Below, one piece after another: positions 48,793-58,518 of a DNA stretch of 64,000 nucleotides (position 1 is the first letter of the stretch; every line of letters begins with the position of its first letter). A program made the position numbers and the translations under genes. Source of the stretch: Coleofasciculus sp. FACHB-1120 (lineage in GTDB: Bacteria > Cyanobacteriota > Cyanobacteriia > Cyanobacteriales > FACHB-T130); assembly GCF_014698845.1 (NCBI RefSeq), contig NZ_JACJTV010000003.1:310001-374000 (forward strand). Direction: 5' to 3'. The notes beneath the pieces were generated by a model. That model worked only from the letters and a program-made list of their open reading frames with translations. It was not told the DNA's origin and searched no databases.

Positions 48793-50034
48793 ATGAACTA
48801 TTATCTTTCCAATCAGCTGGTTCCAGATACAGCTGTATCAGTGGCTGGGTTAACGTCTTATCTACAACTGCTGTTAGAGCAGGATGAACAACTACAGCAA
48901 GTCTGGGTAACAGGTGAAGTCTCCAGCGCCTCTCAGTATCGCAGCGGACTATTCTTCACCCTGCAAGATCCCGATGCTAAGGCGGCAATGAGTTGTGTGA
49001 TATGGAACAGCCAGCTAAATAAACTGATGCAGCTGCCGGTGCAAGGAGAGCAGCTAATTGTTTTGGGCAGTATCCGGGTTTATCCCCAGCGAGGACAGTA
49101 CCAGCTGATTGTCTGGCAGGCTCTACCGGCGGGAGAGGGGTTACAGGCATTGCGCTATCGCCAGCTGCGAAATCGGTTGGAGGCAGAAGGATTATTCGAT
49201 CCAGAACGCAAGCGATCGCTTCCTACTCATCCCCAAACCATCGCTGTCGTCACGTCGCCGCAAGCTGCTGCGTGGGGAGACATTCAACGCACGCTCAGAC
49301 AACGTTATCCTGGGTTGCAAGTTCTGTTTTCACCAGCGTTAGTTCAGGGCGAACAAGCTCCGACATCGATTGTCTCGGCGATTGAGCGAGTGGAGCGGGA
49401 TGATCGCGCTGAAGTACTGATTTTGTCGCGTGGAGGTGGTGCGGTAGAGGAGCTAGTTTGCTTCAATGATGAGCGGGTGGTGCGAGCGATCGCAAATTGT
49501 TCGATTCCCGTGATTACTGGGATTGGTCATCAGCGAGATGAGTCTTTGGCTGATTTAGTTGCCGATGCTTATGCTCACACCCCCACCGCCGCTGCCGAAC
49601 AGGTGGTTCCAGAGCTGGCAAGCCTTTACGCAGAACACCAGGAGCGCGTCCTCGCCTTGACTGAAGCTGTGAATCAACACATGGAAAACGCTCAAGAACA
49701 ATTGCAACGAGTGCGAAGCCGCTTGCGACGGATTCCCCTAGACCGACAAATTCACCAAGAAAAACAAGCGATCGCTTGGAAACGTCAGCAACTGTTACAA
49801 GGAACAGCGCGGCATTTAGCGCAGGCAAACCAACACTGTCAGATGCTCCGACAAAAGCTAGCTACCCTTGACCCCGAAAGCGTTCTGCAACGAGGTTACG
49901 CCGTAGTCCGACAACAAGATGGCGCGATCGCGCGGTCCACAGAAGGTTTGGCACTCGGACAGGAACTACAAGTTCAGCTGGGCACAGGACAAATTAAAGT
50001 CAAAATTAGTGAAATTATAAATAGCAAAGAGTAG
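48793..50034 (+). CDS. xseA: exodeoxyribonuclease VII large subunit
   Basis: 413 residues. XseA is the catalytic subunit of exonuclease VII, which degrades single-stranded DNA to oligonucleotides with XseB. The N-terminal OB-fold (LQQVWVTGEVSSASQYRSG) and the central catalytic domain (VVTSPQAAAWGDIQRTLRQRYP, ILSRGGGAVEELVCFNDE, GIGHQRDESLADLVAD) are complete. A long helical coiled coil occupies about 265-370, and a C-terminal segment DPESVLQRGYAVV follows. 27 bp upstream of xseB. Confidence 0.97.
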   Translation: MNYYLSNQLVPDTAVSVAGLTSYLQLLLEQDEQLQQVWVTGEVSSASQYRSGLFFTLQDPDAKAAMSCVIWNSQLNKLMQLPVQGEQLIVLGSIRVYPQRGQYQLIVWQALPAGEGLQALRYRQLRNRLEAEGLFDPERKRSLPTHPQTIAVVTSPQAAAWGDIQRTLRQRYPGLQVLFSPALVQGEQAPTSIVSAIERVERDDRAEVLILSRGGGAVEELVCFNDERVVRAIANCSIPVITGIGHQRDESLADLVADAYAHTPTAAAEQVVPELASLYAEHQERVLALTEAVNQHMENAQEQLQRVRSRLRRIPLDRQIHQEKQAIAWKRQQLLQGTARHLAQANQHCQMLRQKLATLDPESVLQRGYAVVRQQDGAIARSTEGLALGQELQVQLGTGQIKVKISEIINSKE

Positions 50035-50061
50035 CAATTTCACGCGATACGGGTATTTTTT

Positions 50062-50331
50062 ATGAGCAAAACCACCAGCACCACTGACGGCTCAAGCGAT
50101 CGCCGCATTGATACCCAATTTCCGAAAGATTGGAACTACGAAGCGACTGTTGCCAAAGTTGAAGGGATTATTCGGCAAATTGAAGCCGGGAAACTAGAAC
50201 TTGCCGACGTTTTTGAAGAATTTACCGCTGCGGTAGAATACTTGCGTCAATGTGAAAGCTTTCTACAAGAGCGGCAACAGCAGATGAATTTATTAATTGA
50301 GACGCTGGCAGATGAACCAACGTCCTTTTGA
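50062..50331 (+). CDS. xseB: exodeoxyribonuclease VII small subunit
   Basis: 89 residues with the family motif [30 protein letters not shown]. XseB forms multiple copies on the XseA coiled coil. The length is slightly longer than the ~80 typical, through a Ser/Thr/Asp-rich N-terminus. Co-transcribed with xseA. The stop is 9 bp from the convergent NurA gene end. Confidence 0.94.
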   Translation: MSKTTSTTDGSSDRRIDTQFPKDWNYEATVAKVEGIIRQIEAGKLELADVFEEFTAAVEYLRQCESFLQERQQQMNLLIETLADEPTSF

Positions 50332-50340
50332 GAGATGGCA

Positions 50341-51597
50341 TCAGGCGATACTACCGCGCTTCCTAGCTTCTTTATAAGAAGTCCCAACATTTCTCAAACC
50401 AGCCTTAATCATCTGTTGTTCGAGTAAGGCAAAGAAACGAGCGCGATCGCCCCCTCGCACCACTGCCTGATTGTGTGCCTCTGCAAGCGCCACCGGATAG
50501 CCATAACCCTTCTGCACCTGAGCTAACATCAAGCTGAGCGAAACATCCAGCTTCTCCGGATTCTCCGCCACCCAAGCGGGAACTTCCACACGAGCAATTT
50601 CAGTCCCAACATGGACGTAGCAGAAGTAGATTTGATGGGCACCGTACAACTCCAGAATCCGTGCAGAACTACGCCAGAGAGGGCTGCGTTGACCGGGTTG
50701 TAATTGAGATGCCCAGAGGGCAGTATCTCGCAAGGGATCGAAAACCTGACAAGGTGCCCGGTCAAACTGGCCAGGGCAATGAGTCATGCAGTCGGGAACT
50801 GGATGCGGACAGGCTGGCAGACGCAGGAAGTTCAGTGCTTCGCTGCTGCGAGAAGCACTCAGGTAGCCCATGATCGGAATCCCTGTGTCGCGCAGAACAT
50901 CCCAGGCTTCGAGAATCGGAGGCAAAATATGGTCGCGGGCTTCCCCCGGTAGCTGCTCTAGAAACCAATAAATTAGTGATCCATCTACCATTGCTAGGGC
51001 AGGGATTGGGGATTCGGGATCGGGAATTGAAGATGGAATTTTCGATTTCCTGTTTCCATTTCCCTGTTTTGATGTGACTTCTGAAGGTCGGTCAATCCAG
51101 CTAGCAGCCAATTCTGCTAATACAGATGCCTCTGAAGCCGTGCGTCGATAGCCCATCCATTCCTCAGTGCGAATTCCCCACTGGCGAGAAATGTAAAGGT
51201 CTTCTGAGCGATAAAAGACTTCTGGGAGACTATCTAAGAGCGGATACAAGCTTTGTCCATAATGCAGTACCACCCGACCCACGTTAATCAGATAGCAGTA
51301 GGCGATTTCATGGTGACTCGGAGCAATCTGAGATCCATCTGTGGCGATAATCGTATGAACAGCCGGAGGGGTAGGAAGGTCAATGGCAGTGCTTAGCGAC
51401 TCAATGGGTGCGGCTGCTGCGAACCCCATGCGATCGCGCCACTTTTCTTGCATCTGTACCAAATCTGCCTGAGACTTTTGAGCTAGTGTCAGCAACTGCT
51501 GGGCGCGTTCCAAGCGTTGGCGACTAGCAGCAGCCTCTACCGTTAGGTGTTGACTAATCCCCTGCATTTCCCGCGAGAGTTTGGTTAGGTCAAGCAT
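50341..51597 (-). CDS. NurA domain nuclease
   Basis: 418 residues. A NurA (RNase H-like) nuclease domain is shown by TIIATDGSQIAPSHH (about 83-97), ALAMVDGSLIYWFLE (about 200) and the C-terminal GYPVALAEAHNQAVV with its His. In archaea NurA works with the HerA helicase to resect DNA ends; bacterial relatives are found in cyanobacteria and others. The N-terminal ~80 residues form a coiled coil (RLERAQQLLTLAQKSQADLVQMQE). No herA-like gene is in this window. The position next to xseAB supports a DNA-repair role but is not proof. Confidence 0.85.
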   Translation of the reverse strand: MLDLTKLSREMQGISQHLTVEAAASRQRLERAQQLLTLAQKSQADLVQMQEKWRDRMGFAAAAPIESLSTAIDLPTPPAVHTIIATDGSQIAPSHHEIAYCYLINVGRVVLHYGQSLYPLLDSLPEVFYRSEDLYISRQWGIRTEEWMGYRRTASEASVLAELAASWIDRPSEVTSKQGNGNRKSKIPSSIPDPESPIPALAMVDGSLIYWFLEQLPGEARDHILPPILEAWDVLRDTGIPIMGYLSASRSSEALNFLRLPACPHPVPDCMTHCPGQFDRAPCQVFDPLRDTALWASQLQPGQRSPLWRSSARILELYGAHQIYFCYVHVGTEIARVEVPAWVAENPEKLDVSLSLMLAQVQKGYGYPVALAEAHNQAVVRGGDRARFFALLEQQMIKAGLRNVGTSYKEARKRGSIA

Positions 51598-51725
51598 AGT
51601 CAGCTATCCGCTTTTCGCCTATCAGCTTTCAGCTTAAAGCATGAAACATCAAGGCGATCGGGATAAATTTATAATTTACACTGGATACTTCTTGACTCCT
51701 GTACCCTAAAGCTCTCTGCCCTCAT

Positions 51726-52523
51726 TTAAATCCAAGCCGGGAAATCTTGAGCAAATTGAGAGAGAGATAAAAGCTTAATTCGCTCCTGATAACTGACAGA
51801 CTCCCGTTGAGCAGCAGTATTATAGCCCCAGTCTGCCAGGAAAAGCTCGATGTGATTGAGGTCTGGTTGCTGCTGTACAGTTTGCAGAGTTTTTAGGCGA
51901 TCTTCCACAAACCAAAGGCGAACCGATGGATCGCCGCTGAGTTCGCGCAAAATTTCGTACTTAGGACGGCGATTTTCTTTTCCAATAATGCATCGATCGG
52001 GGAGTTGAATGCCCTGTTGCTGCAACAACTGGCGGACAAAGCGCCCCTCTTTAGTAGTGACAATGTACGTTTGGATGGGTGTATCTGGAAGCGATGCCTT
52101 CTCCGATTGCATCTGATACATTTTTTCTACAACACCCGGATAGAAACGGTGCAAAGCTAGCCAACCCTCTAAATCGCTAGCAATCCACTCATCCCGAATG
52201 AGATCGAGCTTCGTGCCGATATCAGCCGCATTCAGATTATCTTCTAGCAGGATTTGCTGAGCCACCCCTGACCAATCTTGCAACATCTTTTCGTCGGGAA
52301 TGCCCAATATTAGCGCCCGGATTGCCACCGGCATTTCCCAACCGATTTCTATAATCGGTCGTCGCTGGTAGAAACTTTCAGCCAAACCATCTGGAGGTGT
52401 GAGATTAGGAGGTGCCCAAATTTGACAATAGGTGCGCCAAGCTGTCTGAAAATACTCGATTAGCCCGTCACAGATAACACCGTCAAAGTCAAGGGCGAGA
52501 ATATTTGGATAACTTGCACGCAT
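51726..52523 (-). CDS. HAD superfamily hydrolase
   Basis: 265 residues. Motif I is ILALDFDGVICDG near residues 8-20, with Asp13 and Asp15 as nucleophile and acid/base. Motif II Thr is in YIVTTKEGRF and motif III/IV in PKYEILRELSGD and WFVEDRLKTLQ. It belongs to a cyanobacterial HAD group, with an extended cap (about 20-110), of unknown substrate. Function beyond phosphatase or related chemistry cannot be stated. Single-gene unit with the AGACGCGA hairpin 61 bp upstream. Confidence 0.85.
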   Translation of the reverse strand: MRASYPNILALDFDGVICDGLIEYFQTAWRTYCQIWAPPNLTPPDGLAESFYQRRPIIEIGWEMPVAIRALILGIPDEKMLQDWSGVAQQILLEDNLNAADIGTKLDLIRDEWIASDLEGWLALHRFYPGVVEKMYQMQSEKASLPDTPIQTYIVTTKEGRFVRQLLQQQGIQLPDRCIIGKENRRPKYEILRELSGDPSVRLWFVEDRLKTLQTVQQQPDLNHIELFLADWGYNTAAQRESVSYQERIKLLSLSQFAQDFPAWI

Positions 52524-52583
52524 GGTTCTAAAGCCGCAATTTTACGGTTTATCTTGGCACAATTTGCCCAACAACCCCAATAA

Positions 52584-52617
52584 CCAGTAGAGACGCGATA
52601 CATCGCGTCTCTACTGG
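52584..52617. repeat. palindromic hairpin repeat (AGACGCGA family), second copy
   Basis: A perfect 15-bp stem, CCAGTAGAGACGCGA with its complement around a TACA loop. It shares the AGACGCGA/TCGCGTCT core and loop spacing with the hairpin at 12250-12285. It lies between the HAD gene start and tRNA-Gln. Confidence 0.75.
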
Positions 52618-52646
52618 TGTTCTAAAATTTAGATTTTAAAATTCAA

Positions 52647-52718
52647 CTGGGGTGCAAGGATTCGAACCTCGGAATGGCTGGACCAAAACCAGCTGCCTTA
52701 CCACTTGGCGACACCCCA
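52647..52718 (-). tRNA. tRNA-Gln (TTG)
   Basis: Minus strand: acceptor TGGGGTG/CACCCCA, D arm GCCAAGTGGTAAGGC, anticodon stem GCTGG/CCAGC around TTTTGGT (anticodon TTG), T arm CGAGG-TTCGAAT-CCTTG. CCA is not encoded. Confidence 0.96.
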
Positions 52719-53119
52719 TCGCATCAACCTTCGTTATAGTAGCAGTTCCTACTAGGGGATTGTCAACAATTTTCAGAAAATTTCTCGAAAATCCTTCTAC
52801 ACCAGTGGATAAATGCTGAAAGCTCAAGATGGATTTTAGGGGGTAGACTCATAGAAAAAGCTGCTGCAACGCTTACCAGTTCAAGAGTGTGGCTCTTATA
52901 ACAGGCTCCCCTTCTACCTGCGGAAAGGCCACTTGAACAGTGTTTGAGCTTTTTTTGACATTTATAGCTCTTTGAAACTCATATCGGGTGGTGCACAATC
53001 AGGGGATGATTTTCTTTTGAATTTCGCGCAAAGCAGCAAAGGGCCTCGTTTTTGCGCGAAATTATCGTCCTTTTATCCTTCTACTGTGCAACGCCCCTAT
53101 AGAGTGACAGCTTTTTCAA
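52719..53119. other. 401-bp intergenic region with inverted repeat
   Basis: Contains the 13-bp perfect inverted repeat AATTTCGCGCAAA (53020-53032) / TTTGCGCGAAATT (53051-53063) with an 18-base spacer. Flanking it, GGTGCACAATCAGGGGATGAT (left, in part) faces ATTATCGTCC and GTGCAACGCCCC (right), so the whole may form a longer imperfect hairpin. It lies beyond the 3' end of the ycf45-like gene and could terminate it. No gene is recognised. Confidence 0.5.
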
Positions 53120-54931
53120 CTAGGCTGGATAAATTCGCAGCCGTCGATTCGGTTCTTCCCCAAAACTGTCAGACTTGAGGCGATAGTGTTCGACGAGTTC
53201 GTGTTGCATTTTACGGACTTTAGAGGAACGCGGCAGGAGTTCCACCGGCTGTCCTTTGGGAATCACGATTTGCTCCACGGCAAGGCGGGCTTCTTCGAGA
53301 GCCTCAATCTCGTCTTCACTACCACTACTGGTAAATAAGCTAAGTTCGGGGACATCCAGGATGTGCGAGTCATCCATATCTAGCAAACGCCGCAGGGCAC
53401 GGGTAATCTGAGGAATGGTACTTGCCTTAATCGCATGGATGGGAACCTGACGGGCTTTGGCAATATGCCGTAGTTTGGAATGGTTTTTTACGTGCGACCG
53501 AATCGCCAAAACTGCATCCGCACTATCCATATCCTTCGTCAGCAAGATAGGCAAATTCAGCACCCGAATGACTTGCTCTAATTGTTGGCTGCTCACCCCA
53601 TAAGGATAAACGTGCAGCGGCAACTCTTCGCCATTTGGTCCCACAAAGGTTTCATTTCCAATCGTCTGAGGTTGATGCCAAGATTGATCCAGCATCTGCT
53701 CAAAAGAAGGTGCAAGGTTAGAAGAGACAGGCAATGTACTAGAGGCAGATTCTTCTGCTCTAGTCAATAGGTTTTGCGGTTCTGCTCTCATGCCTCGTGT
53801 TGGTTCTGACTGAATCGGTAAGGGCGTCATTTGCCCAGAAGCCCGCCAGCCCATTGGTCGCGCTGGGGCGTCGTGGTTGGAAGATATCCGACTGCCTCCG
53901 CTCATCGCCGGTCGCATGAGTGACGATGCTTGAGGGGTCTCATGGGTAATCGTAACTTCCCCAGTTTCGCTGGTTGTCCTAACTTGATAACCCGGCTGAC
54001 GCCCCCGCAGCAGGGTGTCCACGGTATCGGCAACACTTTCATGCACCACCCAGCGCTGCCGTTCTAGCATTTCAACAGCGATTTCAAAGGTTGGCGGGGC
54101 TTTTCGTTCCAAAACCGTCTTTTGACTGCCCCGGCGTCTGGCTTCATCGTCTCCCAGGGTTACAGCCTGAATGCCGCCCACTAAGTCAGATAACGTTGGA
54201 TTTTTAATCAGATTTTCAATCCGATTTCCGTGAGCCGTGCCCACCAGTTGGACACCTCGTTCCGCAATCGTTCGAGCTGCCAAGGCTTCTAGTTCTGTAC
54301 CGATTTCATCAATGACGATGACTTCTGGCATGTGGTTTTCCACTGCCTCAATCATGACTTGATGCTGGAGTTCTGGACGGGCAACTTGCATCCGTCTGGC
54401 TCTACCAATTGCTGGATGAGGAACGTCACCATCCCCAGCAATTTCGTTGGAGGTGTCGATAATTACAACTCGTTTCTGTAAATCGTCGGCTAAAACTCTG
54501 GCGATTTCCCGCAGTGCTGTTGTTTTGCCAACGCCGGGACGCCCCAGCATCAGAATTGATTGACCTGTTTCTACCAGGTCGCGAATCATGCCGATAGTAC
54601 CAAAGACGGCTCGACCTACCCTCAAGGTTAGACCAATAATCTCGCCGCTTCGGTTGCGGATAGCGCTAATCCGGTGCAGAGTTCGCTCTAGCCCCGCCCG
54701 GTTATCCCCACCAAAGTTTCCTACACGGTCTATACAATAATTCAGTTGTTCTCTAGACACTGGCGTTTCGGAGAGATACTCTGCCTGTTTAGCAAACCGA
54801 GCCTCTGGAAGACGCCCCAAGTCTAGAACAACCTCAACTAACTTATCTCGTCCGGGATGCTGCTCTAAAGGTTGCCGAATTTCATTCGGTAACACGTCCA
54901 GTAATTTCTGGAGATCGTCTGTAATCTGCAT
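53120..54931 (-). CDS. Ycf45-like AAA ATPase with R3H domain
   Basis: 603 residues from ATG 54931 ([11 protein letters not shown]); a TTG at 55024 would add 31 residues with no homology. A SpoIIIAA-like ATPase domain contains Walker [12 protein letters not shown] and Walker [12 protein letters not shown], with [14 protein letters not shown] typical of the Ycf45 family found in cyanobacteria and red-algal plastids. A Ser/Pro-rich linker leads to a domain with [19 protein letters not shown], and the C-terminus carries an R3H-type motif ([26 protein letters not shown]) for single-stranded nucleic acid. Function is unresolved. Confidence 0.88.
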   Translation of the reverse strand: MQITDDLQKLLDVLPNEIRQPLEQHPGRDKLVEVVLDLGRLPEARFAKQAEYLSETPVSREQLNYCIDRVGNFGGDNRAGLERTLHRISAIRNRSGEIIGLTLRVGRAVFGTIGMIRDLVETGQSILMLGRPGVGKTTALREIARVLADDLQKRVVIIDTSNEIAGDGDVPHPAIGRARRMQVARPELQHQVMIEAVENHMPEVIVIDEIGTELEALAARTIAERGVQLVGTAHGNRIENLIKNPTLSDLVGGIQAVTLGDDEARRRGSQKTVLERKAPPTFEIAVEMLERQRWVVHESVADTVDTLLRGRQPGYQVRTTSETGEVTITHETPQASSLMRPAMSGGSRISSNHDAPARPMGWRASGQMTPLPIQSEPTRGMRAEPQNLLTRAEESASSTLPVSSNLAPSFEQMLDQSWHQPQTIGNETFVGPNGEELPLHVYPYGVSSQQLEQVIRVLNLPILLTKDMDSADAVLAIRSHVKNHSKLRHIAKARQVPIHAIKASTIPQITRALRRLLDMDDSHILDVPELSLFTSSGSEDEIEALEEARLAVEQIVIPKGQPVELLPRSSKVRKMQHELVEHYRLKSDSFGEEPNRRLRIYPA

Positions 54932-55111
54932 TCTTTGTACAGTGACGTTTTTATCCACAATCGGCGAATTAAATAACTTCTGTTTGTTTTCTGCCTGGGA
55001 ATTGTTGCAAGTTAGCGATCGCAAGGTTGAAAGGTTGTTTTGTGCTAACCGTCAATTTTTTAACTTCCAACCTTTTAATCGATGACATATCTAAAATCGC
55101 GCTTCTATTGG

Positions 55112-56329
55112 CTATTGGGGCAAGGTTTTGAGTTGAAAAACTAGCGAGTGAGCAAGATCAACAGCCTGCCAGAGTAAATCTGGCTTTTCTTCCAAGCGTC
55201 CAGGTAAAGGTGTCCGACTTGACGCGGATGCATCCCCACATACTTCGTTCATATTCATTTTTTCTAATTCATCCAGAATGGGTGATAACAAAACACGAGC
55301 GTAGCTACCGTAAGCAATCCCGGCGATAGCAGGGGATTGAGGGGGAAAAGTTTGAGTGGCTTGGGGCGGGTTTTTATTCGATCCCTGGTTCCCTACAGAG
55401 ATGCCTGATAAAGATGCCCTTACAACTTCTGACTTTTGGCGGCTGTTGAGCAGTCCCATTGTCCTGAGTTTGCCAACAGTGTGGCGATTGGTGCCTCCTG
55501 CTAACTGCACATATCCGGGCAATCCCGCAGTTAGAACTTTTTGACCTAACTTTACAGCAGCTATCGTTGTGCCATCGCCAATATCGCCACTCATCGGACG
55601 CCCATCTGTTTGCCAGATGAGAGGACAAGGTAGGGGTGCCATCAATTCGTATAGCGTCCGGAGGTAATCAAGCATTGCTTCACCATCCGGACAACTAATG
55701 GCTAAAAGCTTGAGCTGGTTTACCCAAGGCGCGATCGCACTCCAGAGTCGTTTAAAGTCCTCTACTCTGCCAACTTGCGTGTGAATTTCTAGGGCATCTA
55801 CGCCGCTTTGAAATACCAAAGGTGCGATCGCTTCCGGTGCGGATACATAAGAACGAGTATAAATTAAATTATTTGGACATACGGGAATACACCGTCCGCA
55901 GCCATAACAACGTTTGTCAATCACGCCAGAGAAACCGTTCTGGCTAAAGTCAAAAGCGATCGCATCAGCCGGACAAATACTTTCACAAGGTCGCCAGCAA
56001 TCTGCCGGACACTCAGTTGAGTTAAATTCAGCTTTCCGGAAATGAGGATCTTCCCCATCATTTAGGCTGACCATCAGCCAAGGCAAACCTTCTACGCAGT
56101 AGCCGCGTTCGCGAGCGACATCGGCAAGGGTAGCAGCAGCTCTTAGGCCTTCTTGTGCCGCAGCAATCACTGCTGGGTCAGCGGCAACATCGATACAATC
56201 AGCCCCAGCTAGGGTATACGCCAACGTAAGATTTCGGACGGCAGGGAGGTGTTGGAAACTAGCTCCGCAAATGAGCTTAAACCAGTGACCCTCTCTTAAG
56301 GAACGTAAGGGATAGTAGGTATCAGTCAC
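55112..56329 (-). CDS. ldpA: LdpA, iron-sulfur light-period protein
   Basis: 405 residues from GTG 56329. LdpA modulates the circadian period with light in Synechococcus and is redox-sensitive. The N-terminal domain (SLREGHWFKLICGASFQHL) precedes two 4Fe-4S sites: CPADCWRPCESICPADAI and CYGCGRCIPVCPNNL. A TIM-like region follows (GVDALEIHTQVGR). Later sequence (about 305-345) is a low-complexity linker, and its length is a little longer than usual. It follows three VWA genes on the same strand, with ndhN further upstream. Confidence 0.9.
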   Translation of the reverse strand: MTDTYYPLRSLREGHWFKLICGASFQHLPAVRNLTLAYTLAGADCIDVAADPAVIAAAQEGLRAAATLADVARERGYCVEGLPWLMVSLNDGEDPHFRKAEFNSTECPADCWRPCESICPADAIAFDFSQNGFSGVIDKRCYGCGRCIPVCPNNLIYTRSYVSAPEAIAPLVFQSGVDALEIHTQVGRVEDFKRLWSAIAPWVNQLKLLAISCPDGEAMLDYLRTLYELMAPLPCPLIWQTDGRPMSGDIGDGTTIAAVKLGQKVLTAGLPGYVQLAGGTNRHTVGKLRTMGLLNSRQKSEVVRASLSGISVGNQGSNKNPPQATQTFPPQSPAIAGIAYGSYARVLLSPILDELEKMNMNEVCGDASASSRTPLPGRLEEKPDLLWQAVDLAHSLVFQLKTLPQ

Positions 56330-56440
56330 CTTTATATGCTAATGCGTTCCCGAATAAATGGGGAGATGCAAACAGTAAAAATCAGGGGAGTTTTCACTAC
56401 TCCCCCTTTCATAAAAACCGTCAAAATCTAACGTTTGCTT

Positions 56441-57049
56441 TTAGTCAGCGATCGCATTGAGCAGCACTTCCGCCAAGGTCATATCTGCCATGTCATCCAG
56501 CGTTATCGTGTCGCAGATATCAAACTTTGCCCCTGCACCTTGTAAGTCATCATCTAACGCCTTCAGAAACCGGGCGGCTGTGGAGTCTGACCCTACTTGA
56601 ACCATTGAGATTGCCAGTTCTTCATCGCGTTCCATCTGACGAGACGCCTCAATAATCGCCCGCATCACGCCTTTTCGGTCATCGGGTTCACCATCTGTGA
56701 CCACCAAAATGGTTTCGCCACCCACCTTAGTCTGACCTGCTGCTTTCCGCTGAAAGTAAGCAGCGATCGCATCTTGTAATACACCTGCCAAATTAGTTGT
56801 GCCAGCCGGGTCGTTTTCTTGAAAAATTTGTGCGACTTTGCTGGAATTTACATTGTCGTAGCGTTTGAATCGGCTGGAAAATAAGTAAACTGTAATCCCA
56901 TCTGGGTCAAATTGTTCGCATTTTCGCGCCAACGCCAAGGTAGACTCCTGTGCCGCATCCCACCGGCTTCTGCCTCCCGGCTGGTCTGGCGTGGACATAC
57001 TGCCACTTTTGTCAATAATTAACGTATAATCCCGATCTTCTGCGCTCAT
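56441..57049 (-). CDS. VWA domain protein, copy 1
   Basis: 202 residues, almost the whole protein being a von Willebrand A domain. The MIDAS metal site is intact: DKSGSMS (about 13-19), T in TNLAG, and Asp in VTDGEPDD. There is no signal peptide or membrane helix, so it is cytoplasmic. Related TerY-like VWA proteins in bacteria work with kinases and phosphatases in stress or tellurium-type modules, but none is adjacent here. It is very similar to the copies at 57184 and 58519 over the full length. Confidence 0.9.
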   Translation of the reverse strand: MSAEDRDYTLIIDKSGSMSTPDQPGGRSRWDAAQESTLALARKCEQFDPDGITVYLFSSRFKRYDNVNSSKVAQIFQENDPAGTTNLAGVLQDAIAAYFQRKAAGQTKVGGETILVVTDGEPDDRKGVMRAIIEASRQMERDEELAISMVQVGSDSTAARFLKALDDDLQGAGAKFDICDTITLDDMADMTLAEVLLNAIAD

Positions 57050-57183
57050 TAGCTAATCTCCACATTACTTTTTTGATTGAACGATTTGCTGCTGATTCCA
57101 CAACAAAATTGCGATTAAACACTGGCAAACAAAATCTTGGATTTTAGATGTGGAATCCAAAATCCAAAATAAACAGACAGCAC

Positions 57184-57789
57184 TTAGTCGTGAATAGCGT
57201 TGAGCAGCACTTCCTGTAAAGTCATCCCCTCCATGTCATCCAGCGTTACAGTGTCGCAAATATCAAACTTTGCCCCAGCATCTTGCAAATCATCATCCAA
57301 AGCTTTCAAAAACCGACTTGCCGTTTGATCTGAACCCACTTGAATGAAGGAGATGGCTAATTCTTCATCTCTATCCATCCGGCGAGAGGCTTCAATAATC
57401 ACCCGCATCACGGCTTTTCGGTCATCGGGTTCACCATCTGTAATCACTAGAATTGTCTCGCCATTTGGCTTAGTCTGACCAGCCGCCTTCCGCTCAAAAT
57501 AGTTGTCAGTAGCGTTTTTCAAGACGTCGGCAAGATTCGTAGTGCCAGAGGGATCGTTTTCTTGGAATATCTGTGCGACCTTGCTAGAGGTCACATTATC
57601 AAATCGCTTAAAGCGACCAGAAAACAGATAAAGCGTAATCCCATCGGGGTCAAATTTTTCACATTTTCTCGCCAACGCCAGAGTAGATTCCTCTGCGGTT
57701 TCCCAGCGACTTCTACCGCTCGGTGGCTCTGGAGTAGACATACTCCCGCTTTTATCGATGATTAATGTATAGTCACGATCTTCTGCCAC
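57184..57789 (-). CDS. VWA domain protein, copy 2
   Basis: 201 residues from GTG 57789, supported by GGAGG seven bases upstream; an in-frame TTG at 57840 would add 17 residues outside the homology. MIDAS residues are intact (DKSGSMS, TNLAD, ITDGEPDD). Aligns end to end with the neighbouring copies, differing mainly in the middle helices and the C-terminus (LQEVLLNAIHD). Probably a metal-dependent protein interaction module in the cytoplasm. Separated from copy 1 by 134 bp and from the coiled-coil gene by about 160 bp. Confidence 0.9.
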   Translation of the reverse strand: MAEDRDYTLIIDKSGSMSTPEPPSGRSRWETAEESTLALARKCEKFDPDGITLYLFSGRFKRFDNVTSSKVAQIFQENDPSGTTNLADVLKNATDNYFERKAAGQTKPNGETILVITDGEPDDRKAVMRVIIEASRRMDRDEELAISFIQVGSDQTASRFLKALDDDLQDAGAKFDICDTVTLDDMEGMTLQEVLLNAIHD

Positions 57790-57948
57790 AGATCCTCCTT
57801 CCACCAAAGATAACCTCCAGTGTTTGTCAAGATTTCTCAATCTAGCCTAGCCCACCTGCCGTGACTATCTCGTTGGTTTAGATAAAAGAAACCTAAAATT
57901 TCTACATCAGAGAGAGGCGATTATCTATCTGGCGATCGCACGTGGCTT

Positions 57949-58443
57949 TTATGCTTTAGTTTCCCGCAAGGCTTGCAAATAATCAATCGCTGCCTCTAGT
58001 TTAGAGGGGTATGCATCGGCAAACTCTTCAAACCAAAGACCTTCTTCTGAAAGTGGCTTTAAATTTTTCAACCATTCTCGCGCTTGGTTTTTAAATACCT
58101 CCTGTTGTTGCTGCTTTAGTTGCTCCTGTTTGAGTTGTTCTTCTCTGAGTTGTTGCTGTTTTTTTAGCTGTTCTGCACGTTCTTGTTCTTCAAACTCAGC
58201 CTTAACTTGAGATAGAACAAGGTCTTCAGATGAGGGAATGGGATTGTTTTGCCACTTTTGCCGAGGTAATTCCGGAATTGCATTGCCAAGTGGGATACTA
58301 GGCGATTGATTTTGTAGGAAGTTCGCCGGTTGTGGTTTAACTGGTTCTTCTTTCAGTTGTGGTGGTTTTTGCAGTTCTTTTGGTTTATCTTTTGTCTCAT
58401 ACTCAGCCTTGACTGCCGCGAGTATGTCATCGATCGATTCCAT
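57949..58443 (-). CDS. Glu/Gln-rich coiled-coil protein (possible Slr1339-type)
   Basis: 164 residues, very rich in Gln, Glu, Lys and Pro. The start MESIDDILAAVKAEYETKD recurs in the middle as EDLVLSQVKAEFEEQE, suggesting a duplicated short motif. A coiled coil at about 88-115 (EQERAEQLKKQQQLREEQLK) is followed by a small C-terminal domain (AREWLKNLKPLSEEGLWFEEFADAYPSKLEAAIDYL). I recall cyanobacterial proteins of this type labelled salt-stress protein, Slr1339 family, but this is from memory. It lies between two VWA genes on the same strand, so co-function with them is plausible. Confidence 0.55.
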   Translation of the reverse strand: MESIDDILAAVKAEYETKDKPKELQKPPQLKEEPVKPQPANFLQNQSPSIPLGNAIPELPRQKWQNNPIPSSEDLVLSQVKAEFEEQERAEQLKKQQQLREEQLKQEQLKQQQQEVFKNQAREWLKNLKPLSEEGLWFEEFADAYPSKLEAAIDYLQALRETKA

Positions 58444-58518
58444 AAATTGAGCGCCTCCATAGAGATTTTAGATTTCTCTTCACTATCAAAATCCCAAATC
58501 CCAAATTAGAATATAACC

